64,000 nucleotides of DNA from Aromatoleum evansii (GCF_012910805.1 NZ_WTVK01000019.1:1-64000), one strand, 5' to 3'. Counted from the stretch's first letter, positions 24,151 through 32,212 are shown. A program made the numbers and translations. Notes: generated by a model from the letters alone, not told the origin.

Positions 24151-25611
24151 ATGCCCACCTTCACAAACGTCACCAGCACTTCGGCTACCCCGGAACCGGG
24201 TTTTCTCTATAGCGCTTACGCCGGCCAGATTACCGATGCGCTCGACTCGATCCGGCAGGCGGCTCTGACGGTCGCCACGGCCGATCCTTGGTCCCAGAAC
24301 ATCACGGCCAGCGTCGCCCAATTCGGCTACGCCAACGGCACTGAACTCGATGCGCAGATTGCATCGCGCACTGCAACCTCGGTCGTTTTCAGCCGGGCCG
24401 AGATCACGGCGGCCGACGGGTCGAGCATCGACCTTACCGGAAGCGCCAAGATGTCACTGAGCAAGAGCGGCGACATCGTGGCGGCACCGGCCAAACTCAC
24501 GCGCCTCGACTACGGCAACGAGGAGGCAATGCAAATCCTCAATGGTGCGCTGAAGCTCGACCCGAACACGGGAGTGCTGACTGGCCGCCTGACTTCCATC
24601 ACCCTCGCTTTCAGCAACGACAACCCCGCCACCTCGGCCCATGAATGGGACTATGTGACATTGACCGGTCGCGTGGGTCTGTCGGGCAACCTGACCAACG
24701 GATTGCAGTCGCTCACCGGCAAATTCGCAGGCGTGGATTGGGGCACGATGAGCACCACAGCGAACGGAGCGACCTCTTTCAGCTCCGAAGGCGCGGTGAG
24801 TGGCCTCAAGATCGATGCTGCCACCCTCTTGAGCGGCCTGCAAAGCAGCGGGTTCGACGCCCTCAAGGCAGGCCTCTATAGCGGCAACGACACCATCGAC
24901 GGCACCGCCGGCGCCGACCTCCTCGATGCCGGAACCGGCAACGACAAGGTGTATGGCGAAGACGGCGACGACACGATTCGTGGCGGCGCGGGCAATGACC
25001 AACTGTTTGGCGGCGCGGGCAACGACATCATCGATGGTGGAGCGGGCAACGACAAGATCACGGACGATGCCGGGCACAACACGATCACCGACCTCGAAGG
25101 CAATGCGAATATCGTCACCGGCGGCGGCAACGACACCATCACCACGGGCGCGGGCAACGACAAGATCGCCGCGGGCGACGGCGCGAATGTCATCCGTTCA
25201 GGTGCGGGCAACGACACGATCATCACTGGCGGCGGCGCCGACTGGATCAACGGCGGCCAGGGCGCGGACAAACTGACCGGCGGAGGCGGCGCCGATGTGT
25301 TCGTATTCGACAACCTTGCTGTCGGTGGCAAGGACGCGATCATGGACTTCAATGCGTCCGAGGACGTCTTTGCCTTTGATACGGGCGTTTTCACCAAGCT
25401 CGCCGGCGGCATCAGCGCCGAGAATTTCGTCATCGGCAAGGTGGCGCTTGACGCCGATGACTACCTGATCTTCGACACCAGCGGCGGCAAGCTCTACTAC
25501 GACGCCGACGGCAGCGGCGGCGGCGCAGCCATCCAGATCGCAGGCGTGAAGGGCGCGCTCGCCGGGCTGAGCGCCGACAGCTTTGCCGACGCCGACCTCA
25601 TGCTCGCCTGA
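24151..25611 (+). CDS. RTX-type calcium-binding repeat protein (486 aa)
   Basis: Secreted-type protein. Residues 1-245 form a heptad-free, Ser/Thr-rich beta domain. Residues about 250-375 hold glycine-rich nonapeptides (GGAGNDQLFGGAGNDII and similar) that form a calcium-dependent beta roll. The C-terminal segment VFVFDNLAVGGKDAIMDF is the usual end of type I secretion substrates. No signal peptide and no type I secretion genes nearby, so a host exporter would be needed. ATG 24151 is preferred to TTG 24142 because GAGG is correctly spaced. Followed by a strong terminator. Confidence 0.85.
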   Translation: MPTFTNVTSTSATPEPGFLYSAYAGQITDALDSIRQAALTVATADPWSQNITASVAQFGYANGTELDAQIASRTATSVVFSRAEITAADGSSIDLTGSAKMSLSKSGDIVAAPAKLTRLDYGNEEAMQILNGALKLDPNTGVLTGRLTSITLAFSNDNPATSAHEWDYVTLTGRVGLSGNLTNGLQSLTGKFAGVDWGTMSTTANGATSFSSEGAVSGLKIDAATLLSGLQSSGFDALKAGLYSGNDTIDGTAGADLLDAGTGNDKVYGEDGDDTIRGGAGNDQLFGGAGNDIIDGGAGNDKITDDAGHNTITDLEGNANIVTGGGNDTITTGAGNDKIAAGDGANVIRSGAGNDTIITGGGADWINGGQGADKLTGGGGADVFVFDNLAVGGKDAIMDFNASEDVFAFDTGVFTKLAGGISAENFVIGKVALDADDYLIFDTSGGKLYYDADGSGGGAAIQIAGVKGALAGLSADSFADADLMLA

Positions 25612-25623
25612 CCATCCACAAAC

Positions 25624-25666
25624 AAAAACCCCCGACGGGCTCACGAAGCCGGTCGGGGGTTTTTTC
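25624..25666 (+). terminator. Rho-independent terminator after RTX gene
   Basis: CCCCCGAC (25629-25636) pairs with GTCGGGGG (25652-25659) and is followed by a run of six T. Upstream A residues let it act on the convergent minus-strand transcript too. Confidence 0.9.
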
Positions 25667-25698
25667 TTTCCATCGCCGGCACAGGGCCGGCTTTGCGG

Positions 25699-26172
25699 CT
25701 AGGCCGCCATGGGCAATGCGTCGCGTTCGTGCAGGAACTCCTGGAACGTGATCTCGCCCCGATTGTGTCGCGCACACAGCTCGTTGAAAGCGATGCCGCG
25801 CTGCCACAGCGCCGTTTGCGAGAGGCGATCCAGCACCCCAATCACCTGGCGCGAATAGCCGCACAGGAACGCATCGTCGAGGGCCTTCTTCGCAGTGCTG
25901 TAGAGGCAATGCCCCGAAAAGCCCCGCGGATCGAAGAACGTCAAGCGCGCCCGACCAGAATCGTCAGGCTCCTGCGAGATGAGCGCGTACAGTCCTTCGC
26001 GCAGTTCGAGCTCGACCCCGAGCGGCTCCCCCTGCGTCGCCGCAAGGATGGCCGCTTTGCGCCGGTCCGATTGCTGCAGCTTGCGCAGCTCGATCGTTAA
26101 TTGCGCGGCGTGGCTACGGTCGCCACCCGTTTTGGCGGCAGCGATCGCCGTCTTGAGAAGGTCGTCGATCAT
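25699..26172 (-). CDS. Hypothetical protein (157 aa)
   Basis: Not recognised. The helical N-terminus (LLKTAIAAAKTGGDRSHAAQL) is followed by a compact beta-rich middle (LREGLYALISQEPDDSGRARL) and a helical C-terminus. Its ATG overlaps the stop of the upstream 75-aa gene (ATGA at 26169-26172), so the two are translationally coupled. Last gene of the minus-strand operon that starts at 26899. Confidence 0.7.
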   Translation of the reverse strand: MIDDLLKTAIAAAKTGGDRSHAAQLTIELRKLQQSDRRKAAILAATQGEPLGVELELREGLYALISQEPDDSGRARLTFFDPRGFSGHCLYSTAKKALDDAFLCGYSRQVIGVLDRLSQTALWQRGIAFNELCARHNRGEITFQEFLHERDALPMAA

Positions 26173-26396
26173 GATACGAGCGCCTCCATGACGGACTGCG
26201 ACTCGAACCCGTCGCGCAGCATGCGGGTTGCCACGACGCCGAGCTCGATCGGTGTGAGCCGGCGAGCGATGCGGTGGCAGGCATTGATGCGACCTTCACG
26301 AAGGGTGCGTTCGATCGCCCTCGTGGTGGTCACGAGAGCTTCAAGGTGGGCGACCGGGCGTGCGCCGGCGCCGCCACCGCGGATCACGGTAAGCAT
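26169..26396 (-). CDS. Hypothetical basic helical protein (75 aa)
   Basis: Not recognised. Rich in Arg and Ala (ALVTTTRAIERTLREGR, ACHRIARRLTPIELGVVA), likely all helical; it could bind nucleic acid. Coupled to the following 157-aa gene by a four-base overlap and preceded by a divergent version of the leader. AGGAG lies ten bases before its ATG. Confidence 0.65.
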   Translation of the reverse strand: MLTVIRGGGAGARPVAHLEALVTTTRAIERTLREGRINACHRIARRLTPIELGVVATRMLRDGFESQSVMEALVS

Positions 26397-26455
26397 GGCT
26401 TGACTCCTGGATGGTGCGGGCGGGCAGGACGTGCCTGCCGTTCCGCGAGAGAGAG
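26397..26455 (-). promoter_or_regulatory. Possible variant 5' leader, copy 4
   Basis: GGCAGG (26423-26428) pairs with CCUGCC (26434-26439) next to an AGGAGUC Shine-Dalgarno. The position and general form match the other leaders, but the SD-sequestering stem is not clear, so it is the weakest member. Confidence 0.35.
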
Positions 26456-26483
26456 GGCGAGCGGTCCGAATTGGGCCGTTCTT

Positions 26484-26663
26484 CTAGCGTGCAAGCACGC
26501 GATCGAGTTGCTGTTTGCGATCCTTGAAACACCGCTCGGCACGCGTATGGCAACGCTTGCCCTGCGGTGAATCGTCATCTTCAAAGCGCCGCATCTGCGC
26601 CTGGAAGTGATCCATCTCCCGGACGAGCCTCCCGATCTTCTGCTGACGGTTGTGCGGGTTCAT
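26484..26663 (-). CDS. Hypothetical charged protein (59 aa)
   Basis: Not recognised. Very charged and helical (RLVREMDHFQAQMRRFED), with two Cys in RCHTRAERCF. The ATG at 26663 overlaps the stop of the upstream 79-aa gene (26660-26663), which supports both. Probably a small adaptor or DNA-binding peptide within the same operon. Confidence 0.6.
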   Translation of the reverse strand: MNPHNRQQKIGRLVREMDHFQAQMRRFEDDDSPQGKRCHTRAERCFKDRKQQLDRVLAR

Positions 26664-26899
26664 GGATGCTCCATGAGGCCCGTTGCGTCCGCTTCGGACA
26701 GCTCGTAGCGGCGCAGCGCAATCCGGTGGCACGAGAACCGCACCATCGGCTCCACCGTCTGGCCGTAAGCCTTCGAGTAGTGATCGAGATAGCTGTCAAG
26801 CTTCGCAATCGTCCGGTTGCCAAGGCCCTGCGCTTCGAGGTATTCGAGCGCGCAGCGGGCCGGTATCGGCAGGTTGTGCTGCGGAATGGCATCAGGCAT
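26660..26899 (-). CDS. Hypothetical protein (79 aa)
   Basis: Not recognised. Starts MPDAIPQHNLPIPARCALEY and contains a helical stretch (RTIAKLDSYLDHYSKAYGQ). The start at 26899 directly follows leader copy 5 and its GGAGUC ribosome-binding site. First gene of the minus-strand operon 26899-25699. Confidence 0.65.
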   Translation of the reverse strand: MPDAIPQHNLPIPARCALEYLEAQGLGNRTIAKLDSYLDHYSKAYGQTVEPMVRFSCHRIALRRYELSEADATGLMEHP

Positions 26900-26961
26900 T
26901 TTCGACTCCTTCGTTGGAGGGAGTCCGATCCCCGCAGGGAGTCGGAACCCCCTCGGGTTGA
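26900..26961 (-). promoter_or_regulatory. Structured 5' leader, copy 5
   Basis: SD hairpin GACUCC (26920-26925) with GGAGUC (26904-26909), a compensatory variant of the GGCUCC/GGAGCC stem. Upstream stem UCCGA with UCGGA encloses CUCCC and GGGG. Confidence 0.8.
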
Positions 26962-26976
26962 ATTGGTGCGCGCCGC

Positions 26977-28398
26977 TTACAGCCCCAGCGTGCACATCGG
27001 GCAGGCAATGTGCCGTTCATCCACCTCCAGTTCGCCCTCCTCTTTCACGACGGGGACGTACCTGGACAGGTGCAAGACCTCACCGGTTGGCCCGGTGATG
27101 TTGGACAGCGCCTTTTCTGACGATTCCAGTTGCTCATACCCCCACGTCCAGGGACGATCCCGGTAGCGTTCGTATTGAGCAATCTCCTGCCGCAGCCCTT
27201 CGGCGTGCAGCGACCGCGTGGCCCAGCCAGTCAGATGCCTGATCTGCTGGTACGACTCGCCCTCGGACCAGGTGTAGAGGTTCTCGCCGGGCAACGCCTT
27301 GAGCTTGGAGGTGTCCACCTGATCGGCCGGGAGGTCGATGCAGGCGATCACCAGCCGGCATTCATTTGCCATCTCGTCCTGGGTGAGCCCGTGGGCCTCA
27401 CTGGTCAGAAGTCTGTGCACCCAATGGTTATCCAACTGCTTCTTGAGCGAGGCCAGTTCCCTGGAATAACTCACGAAACGCTGCCACCAGACGCCCGTAG
27501 CCGGGTGCCAGAACAGCTCGTAAGCGGCGAACAGCGTCGTGCGCGCGCCCTCGGTGAAGAGGCTGAGGCTGTCGTTGCGGGGTTTGCGCCCGCGCATCTC
27601 GACCACCTCCCCTTCGCCTGCGTCAAGGTCGGACGGCAGCGGGAACGTCACCCAATTTGCACCGATCTTGGCTTCTTCCCAGAGGGGCGTGGCGGGAGTG
27701 TGCCGTTGCACGAATCGAACCGGGACTTTCTCGCACTGCATCCCGCGATTGAATCCTTCCGGGCGCTCGAGCATCAGGCCGATGAGTTCCGTGCGACGTT
27801 GGAAGAAGCACGTTTCACAGCCACTGCGGGAACGCCGGCGGTAGTACGCAGGCACCCCGATCGACTCCTCGAGCACGCGCATGATGTCGCCGCGGCGAAG
27901 ATCGAGGTCGATGAAGGGCAGATGCGTCTCGATCACCGGGGAGGTGAAAGCCAATCGGGTCGCCTCATCGGCACGAATGCCGATGTAAGCGTGGATCAGC
28001 TCGTCGCCCTGCCGGGCCTCTTTCATGAACCGCTCGAACGGCAGCGTCTTGAGTTGCTTCGTGCAGTAGCGCGAATTCGGACCGGGAAGGAATCCCCCCC
28101 AGTCTTCGATCAATTGGAACAGGTCTCGCTCCGCTTTGATGCGAATGATCTTGCGCCCGGTGAACTGCTCCACCTTGTCGAGCGTCTCGTAGCAGCCCTG
28201 TTCGTCGGCCGCCGTATCGGTGAAGATGAGTTGAAACGGGACATCGGGGAAGAGTGCGGTCATGACGATCGCCAATGCCGCCGAGTCTGCCCCACCGCTT
28301 TGCGGAATCCAGTGCTGATCCCGCGGGCCGCCCGGTAATTGAAACCGGCCGGCAAGATGTGCGAAGCGCGTTCGCACGAAGTCGGGTATTGCTCCCAT
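26977..28398 (-). CDS. PP-loop ATPase, PAPS-reductase-like (473 aa)
   Basis: Second adenine-nucleotide alpha-hydrolase protein of the window. The PP-loop WIPQSGGADSAALAIVM is near residue 34, FTDTAADEQGCYETL follows as in PAPS-reductase-type enzymes, and NSRYCTKQLKTLPFERF supplies a family-type Cys motif. A Cys pair near CETCFF and the C-terminal CPMC suggest metal or cluster binding. Only about family-level similarity to the protein at 19979-21619. Own leader and own transcription unit. Substrate unknown; sulfur or base modification is possible. Confidence 0.8.
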   Translation of the reverse strand: MGAIPDFVRTRFAHLAGRFQLPGGPRDQHWIPQSGGADSAALAIVMTALFPDVPFQLIFTDTAADEQGCYETLDKVEQFTGRKIIRIKAERDLFQLIEDWGGFLPGPNSRYCTKQLKTLPFERFMKEARQGDELIHAYIGIRADEATRLAFTSPVIETHLPFIDLDLRRGDIMRVLEESIGVPAYYRRRSRSGCETCFFQRRTELIGLMLERPEGFNRGMQCEKVPVRFVQRHTPATPLWEEAKIGANWVTFPLPSDLDAGEGEVVEMRGRKPRNDSLSLFTEGARTTLFAAYELFWHPATGVWWQRFVSYSRELASLKKQLDNHWVHRLLTSEAHGLTQDEMANECRLVIACIDLPADQVDTSKLKALPGENLYTWSEGESYQQIRHLTGWATRSLHAEGLRQEIAQYERYRDRPWTWGYEQLESSEKALSNITGPTGEVLHLSRYVPVVKEEGELEVDERHIACPMCTLGL

Positions 28399-28459
28399 GT
28401 TTGGCTCCACGTGGAGCCGGAGTGCGTCCCCAACCGGGGCGCAGACCCCGGCGGGTTGA
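28399..28459 (-). promoter_or_regulatory. Structured 5' leader, copy 6
   Basis: SD hairpin GGCUCC (28413-28418) with GGAGCC (28403-28408) and a four-base loop. Upstream, CCGGGG pairs with CCCCGG, or that CCCC pairs with the next GGGG. Starts with CAACCC. Confidence 0.8.
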
Positions 28460-28567
28460 TGATGGCTGGCTTCGGTCAGCGACCCGGTATCCCAGCTACC
28501 GTTTCTGGCGAGACCGCCAAGAAATACGCCTTGCCGCTGCGCTCACGTGAAGCACAGGGGCAAGGCG

Positions 28568-28601
28568 CCGCACGGGGAGGGATAACCCCTCGACCGTGCG
28601 G
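28568..28601 (-). terminator. Hairpin downstream of the 92-aa gene
   Basis: CCGCACGG (28568-28575) pairs with CCGTGCGG (28594-28601), with an inner GAGGG/CCCCTC match. It lies nine bases after the stop at 28610. No clear U run, so it may be a terminator or a processing/stability hairpin. Confidence 0.55.
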
Positions 28602-28609
28602 AACATTGC

Positions 28610-28888
28610 TTACAGCTGAACGCTGGGTTCGTAGATCCGCACCACCCCGTACTGCGGGTGATGGCAGACCGGCCCAAACTCATCGAAGCCCGTCACACGG
28701 CTCTCGTGCATCGACGGGTCGGGGCGTGAGGCGGTGACGTACTGAATCCCGCGCATCACACCCATCCACCCATCGCCACGCAGATAGCGACGTGCGGTCT
28801 CCTCGCTGATGCGTTGGATGAACGATCCATCGCGCATGCGCAGCCGGTAGATGATTGGCTGCTCCGGGGTCGGTTGCTTCTCGCTCAT
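28610..28888 (-). CDS. Hypothetical protein (92 aa)
   Basis: Not recognised. Contains a beta-type start (PIIYRLRMRDGSFIQRISEE), a Trp-rich loop, and ends in FGPVCHHPQYGVVRIYEPSVQ. No signal or membrane segment. It lies ten bases after the 220-aa gene with a GAGGAG site and no leader of its own, so it is the second gene of that operon. Confidence 0.65.
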   Translation of the reverse strand: MSEKQPTPEQPIIYRLRMRDGSFIQRISEETARRYLRGDGWMGVMRGIQYVTASRPDPSMHESRVTGFDEFGPVCHHPQYGVVRIYEPSVQL

Positions 28889-28898
28889 GGCCGACTCC

Positions 28899-29561
28899 TC
28901 ACGCCACCAGTCTTTCAGCGGTTGAGAAGCGTGCCGCCGCGAGCGCAGCCTTCAAGGAACACACATCAAAGCGGTGCGTGCCCAGATGCTGCGCCAGGAC
29001 ACGAAACACCTGGAACGGCACTTCCCGAACGAGAGTCGCTTCCGCGAACACCTCTCCGTCATGAGTGAGCCACCCGCTGTAGGAGCGCTCCGGTTGGCCC
29101 GGCAACGATGCCCGAGCCACCATATCGGCTGCCACGTTTGGACCGATGCGACCGGTCAGTTCCAGCGCAAACGTCTCCGCCCAAGTCGTCTCACCGCAAC
29201 GGAAATCGACCTGCACCGTGAAGTGCGCGGACGGTTCCGTCTTGGCAAGCTGCCCCTCGGTACAATCGAAGACGCGAAGCGCTTTACTGCCGCTTCCGAC
29301 GATCTCGCACCAGTGCGCTTCCGACGACCAGATGAAGTTGCCACCGAAGGCGTACCGTGTCGTGCCTCGAAGCGGTTCGGGCATCGCCACAAGTTCGGCC
29401 ATGCCGCTGCGCGCGAGGTAGAGCGCCGGCATCTGCACGTTCGGCTCGACCAACTGCGGCACCGCGTCACCGATCAACACCACCGTGTCGAAACGGTTCG
29501 AAATACCTGTGCTTCCCGCGAGCGACGAGCGGAAGACTTGGACGGGTAATCCCTTCTGCAT
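28899..29561 (-). CDS. Hypothetical protein (220 aa)
   Basis: Not recognised. Mostly beta-sheet sequence (TTRYAFGGNFIWSSEAHWCE, HFTVQVDFRCGETTW, SYSGWLTHDGEVF). No signal peptide, membrane segment or catalytic signature. It carries leader copy 7 and is followed by the 92-aa gene. Probably cytoplasmic. Confidence 0.65.
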   Translation of the reverse strand: MQKGLPVQVFRSSLAGSTGISNRFDTVVLIGDAVPQLVEPNVQMPALYLARSGMAELVAMPEPLRGTTRYAFGGNFIWSSEAHWCEIVGSGSKALRVFDCTEGQLAKTEPSAHFTVQVDFRCGETTWAETFALELTGRIGPNVAADMVARASLPGQPERSYSGWLTHDGEVFAEATLVREVPFQVFRVLAQHLGTHRFDVCSLKAALAAARFSTAERLVA

Positions 29562-29632
29562 GGTGACCTCCTGAATGATGATGCGGAGTCACCAGATGCC
29601 CCTGCCGGGATCTAGCGACCCCGCGGGGATTG
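29562..29632 (-). promoter_or_regulatory. Structured 5' leader, copy 7
   Basis: SD hairpin GGUGACUCC (29585-29593) with GGAGGUCACC (29562-29571), a nine-pair stem with one bulge. Upstream CCCCGCGGGG, and a CCC with GGG pair around GGCA. Confidence 0.8.
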
Positions 29633-29673
29633 AAATGTCAAAGGTATGAACTTGCTGGGCGATTGATGCGAGT

Positions 29674-29689
29674 GGCGCCCGAAGGCGCC
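29674..29689 (-). terminator. UUCG-capped hairpin after SlyB-like gene
   Basis: GGCGCC, tetraloop UUCG, GGCGCC on the minus strand, 16 bases after the stop at 29706. A very stable hairpin without a U tract; likely a terminator or 3' protection element. Confidence 0.6.
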
Positions 29690-29705
29690 CCCTGTTGCGG
29701 GCTGA

Positions 29706-30296
29706 TCAGAAGTAGCCGACCTGCCCGCCACCCTGTTGCTGCATTTGCGGCTGCACAGGACGTGCTGCCGAGCGGTGACGTGCGACACGGGTGAGCTGCC
29801 CATCGACCAAGCGCACCGTCTCGCCCACGTGGAGCGATGCGGCTTGCGAGTCGACGGCTTGCGTTACCGCGACCATCTCGCCGTTGGGAAACTCCACGAC
29901 GATTTCGAGCGCGGTTTCTTCCACCGTGTCGATGGCTTCGGCAGCACGCGAACCGCCCCAAGCGCCCAAGGCACCGAGAACGAGTTGCGCCGCCTGTTGG
30001 CCGGTGCCTTCACCGACACGCTGGCCGGCAAGCGCACCAAGCGCTGCGCCGAGCCCCGCACCGATGAACTCCCCTGCTCCACCTTGACGACGCGAGGACA
30101 CGCGGACCTCACGAATGTCGACGATGGTGCCGAGTTGCACCGCCTGACGATGACGCGCTTCGCCACCCCGATAATCCGATCCCGTGTTGGGGCCGTTGTA
30201 ATCGCCTCCACCCCATCCGAAGAACTGCGCATGGGCGGCGCTGCCGCCGAACATCAGGACGAGAGCGGTAAAGAGGGAAAAAATTGCGTTTTGCAT
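29706..30296 (-). CDS. SlyB-like glycine-zipper envelope protein (196 aa)
   Basis: Signal peptide MQNAIFSLFTALVLMFGGSAAHA. The central glycine-zipper membrane region (GEFIGAGLGAALGALAGQ) and a C-terminal beta part (ALEIVVEFPNGEMVAVTQ) are as in SlyB/Rcp-type outer-membrane proteins. No lipobox Cys, so exported rather than a classical lipoprotein. Ends in a Gln-rich tail. Own leader upstream and hairpin downstream, so probably monocistronic. Confidence 0.8.
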   Translation of the reverse strand: MQNAIFSLFTALVLMFGGSAAHAQFFGWGGGDYNGPNTGSDYRGGEARHRQAVQLGTIVDIREVRVSSRRQGGAGEFIGAGLGAALGALAGQRVGEGTGQQAAQLVLGALGAWGGSRAAEAIDTVEETALEIVVEFPNGEMVAVTQAVDSQAASLHVGETVRLVDGQLTRVARHRSAARPVQPQMQQQGGGQVGYF

Positions 30297-30371
30297 GATG
30301 CGCTCCTCAAAGGGAATTGCGGAGCGCCTGTCCCCTGCGGGGATAGGACCCCGCGGGTTTGTGAAAGGCTG
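30297..30371 (-). promoter_or_regulatory. Structured 5' leader, copy 8
   Basis: SD hairpin GCGCUCC (30321-30327) with GGAGCGC (30300-30306), fully compensatory. Upstream GCGGGG pairs with CCCCGC, or CCCC with the next GGGG. The AGCCUUUCA motif lies at its 5' end. Confidence 0.85.
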
Positions 30372-30476
30372 CATGATGTTGCCCGACGCGATGTCGGCAT
30401 GGTCGCTGCAGCGACGTCCATGAATTTCCGAGGCCACAATGGCACCCGAGAAAACCGGCAGGAGGACTTTCGCCCA

Positions 30477-30509
30477 CCTTGCCCAAAGCTTGCTGTGCCT
30501 TGGGCAAGG
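30477..30509 (-). terminator. Hairpin after ART-like gene
   Basis: Ten-base perfect stem CCTTGCCCAA with TTGGGCAAGG, downstream of the stop at 30543 on the minus strand. No long U tract. Confidence 0.55.
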
Positions 30510-30542
30510 CGCCCCTTGCGGGGGGCCTGCCTGTTGCGAACA

Positions 30543-31547
30543 TTATGCCGCACGCTTTTCTTGCTGTGCGAGGAATTCGCGCAGCGCGTGCCGCATCTTC
30601 TTGGCGTTCTTCCGCCCGCACAGGAGCGCATCCAGGATGCCGACCCGCTGTGGATTGGGAATGGACACCATGTCGAGGTCGTAGAGGGAACGGTCGATCA
30701 TCGCGTCGTACTCTGCATCCGACATGACCACTGCCTCACCCCGCCGTAACGAAGCCGCCTTGCACAGCAGCGGATCATGCGTCTGTCGCCCCAGCCAGTC
30801 GAGATACTCGGGCGTATCCAACACGTCCGTCAGCGCGGTGCGGAAGTTGGGCCAATCGAAATGACAAGCCTCGATCCGCGTAAAGCGCAGCTTCGGAATG
30901 GCTGCGGTGAAGAAGCCGACCGACTCGTGGCCGACAGTGCCCCAAGTTTCCGACTGTGTGAAATCGTGGATCCGAATGCCATCCCAGCCTTCGTCCTCGA
31001 GACGGCGAAAAAGGCCAAGACGATTGTAGTCGGGGCTCTGCAAGTCCCCTTCTCGTCCGGTCACGAAATCGTAGATGCGCAGTGATTCCGCGCCCTCCAC
31101 AATCCACAACCAGCCGGCGGCCGCATTGCTCGCGGCGGCGAACACATGGGCATCGCGCACAGTGTCGTAGCGCAGCAGTTTCAGCCACGTCCGACCGTCC
31201 TGCACTTCATACCCAAGCTCGTCGCGCATGTACGCTTCAACTTCGCCGTAGGTCGGCCAGCCCTCGGGGATCACCCACGAACGCGCCCGGCCAGAACTGT
31301 CCCATTCAATGTGCGGAACTTCCTTGCCCATGTGGGACACGGCCACCGAGTACGCCGGATCGCCCTTCACGGGCCAGACCCGTTCGTGCGCAAGCTGTTG
31401 CCCCTGCTGCCACAACATCGTGGACGTCGACGCCGGGATGTAGGTTTGCGCCACCGCGGACGAGCCAGCCGTCCAGAAGACGCGATCGAACCCTCCCACT
31501 GCGGGCGACTCGAAGTCTTTGACTGTACCGTGGAATAGTCGCTGCAT
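30543..31547 (-). CDS. Putative ADP-ribosyltransferase-fold protein (334 aa)
   Basis: The N-terminus RLFHGTVKDFESP, then VFWTAGSSAVAQTYI, resembles the HGT and ST-type strands of ART-like barrels. Later, DEGWDGIRIHDFTQSETWG and GHESVGFFTAAIPKLRF match the conserved DGI and final strand of that fold. Assignment to a family is not certain. The C-terminal 90 residues are a separate helical region. If active it would modify protein or nucleic acid with ADP-ribose; a NADAR-domain protein, which can remove such marks, is encoded 2 kb away. Confidence 0.5.
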   Translation of the reverse strand: MQRLFHGTVKDFESPAVGGFDRVFWTAGSSAVAQTYIPASTSTMLWQQGQQLAHERVWPVKGDPAYSVAVSHMGKEVPHIEWDSSGRARSWVIPEGWPTYGEVEAYMRDELGYEVQDGRTWLKLLRYDTVRDAHVFAAASNAAAGWLWIVEGAESLRIYDFVTGREGDLQSPDYNRLGLFRRLEDEGWDGIRIHDFTQSETWGTVGHESVGFFTAAIPKLRFTRIEACHFDWPNFRTALTDVLDTPEYLDWLGRQTHDPLLCKAASLRRGEAVVMSDAEYDAMIDRSLYDLDMVSIPNPQRVGILDALLCGRKNAKKMRHALREFLAQQEKRAA

Positions 31548-31606
31548 GTCTTTGCTCCTGGTGATGCCCGGAGCCTCCCCACCGGGGAGGAATCCCCGGG
31601 CGGGTG
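31548..31606 (-). promoter_or_regulatory. Structured 5' leader, copy 9
   Basis: SD hairpin GCUCC (31570-31574) with GGAGC (31554-31558). Upstream CCUCCCC pairs with GGGGAGG; the alternative is CCGGGG with CCCCGG. Confidence 0.8.
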
Positions 31607-31645
31607 ATGGATGAGTCGCTGATCACGACTCGACTTGCGCCAGCC

Positions 31646-31819
31646 TCAGATGGGCCAGGCGCGCACGTTTTCGGCAGGGACGAGCTTGCGGGTCCCATCC
31701 AAAGTGACTATCGAGAAACCGATGCCGGTCACGGTTTTAGCCACCGTCCCTTCACGAATCACGCCATCGTCAAGTTGGTATTGAACTCGCATGCCAGCCG
31801 GCAGCTTTCTGGTTGCCAT
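31646..31819 (-). CDS. Small SH3-like hypothetical protein (57 aa)
   Basis: A short, beta-rich sequence (MRVQYQLDDGVIREGTVAKT, LDGTRKLVPAENV) resembling small SH3/KOW-type barrels. AAGGAGCC lies just before ATG 31819. The upstream region has no full leader. Probably nucleic-acid or protein binding. Confidence 0.6.
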   Translation of the reverse strand: MATRKLPAGMRVQYQLDDGVIREGTVAKTVTGIGFSIVTLDGTRKLVPAENVRAWPI

Positions 31820-31892
31820 GTTGGCTCCTTGGTTCTGCGCAACGTCGCCCGCGTTGGGGTCGATGTCGCGCGGTTTATGTACTGCAGATCGC

Positions 31893-32129
31893 TTATTCCA
31901 AGCGCTCGAGCGTGAACTCGAAGCGCCCGGTGCGAAACCGCAGATTTCCGTCCCTCTCGTCGAGGATTTCGCTACCACGCGGCAACGCCACGTGGTCTTT
32001 GGCACCCTCCATGGCCGTCAGCACCACCACATTGGCTTCGTGGTGATCGACGGTCTGCACGGATTCGGATGCAGGGCGCACACCATTGATCTGGCTGACA
32101 GTGGTGCGCCACGATTTGTCGCCTCGCAC
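31893..32129 (-). CDS. Hypothetical small protein (78 aa)
   Basis: Not recognised. Beta-type C-terminus (DGNLRFRTGRFEFTLERLE). Needs a GTG start at 32129 or a later ATG; no clear ribosome-binding site. It is oriented with the 57-aa gene 70 bases downstream. Weak call based on coding-like composition. Confidence 0.35.
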   Translation of the reverse strand: MRGDKSWRTTVSQINGVRPASESVQTVDHHEANVVVLTAMEGAKDHVALPRGSEILDERDGNLRFRTGRFEFTLERLE

Positions 32130-32212
32130 TGATTGGGTCTTGCAATGGATGCTGGCTGTGGTAAATCTTGAATCACAGGCTTCCAGCCTCCATCACAAGG
32201 GACTTGAATATC

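Noticed and set aside
27130-28338. 402-codon plus-strand frame opposite the second PP-loop gene
   Set aside because: The minus strand carries a clear PP-loop and a leader; the plus translation has no recognisable features.
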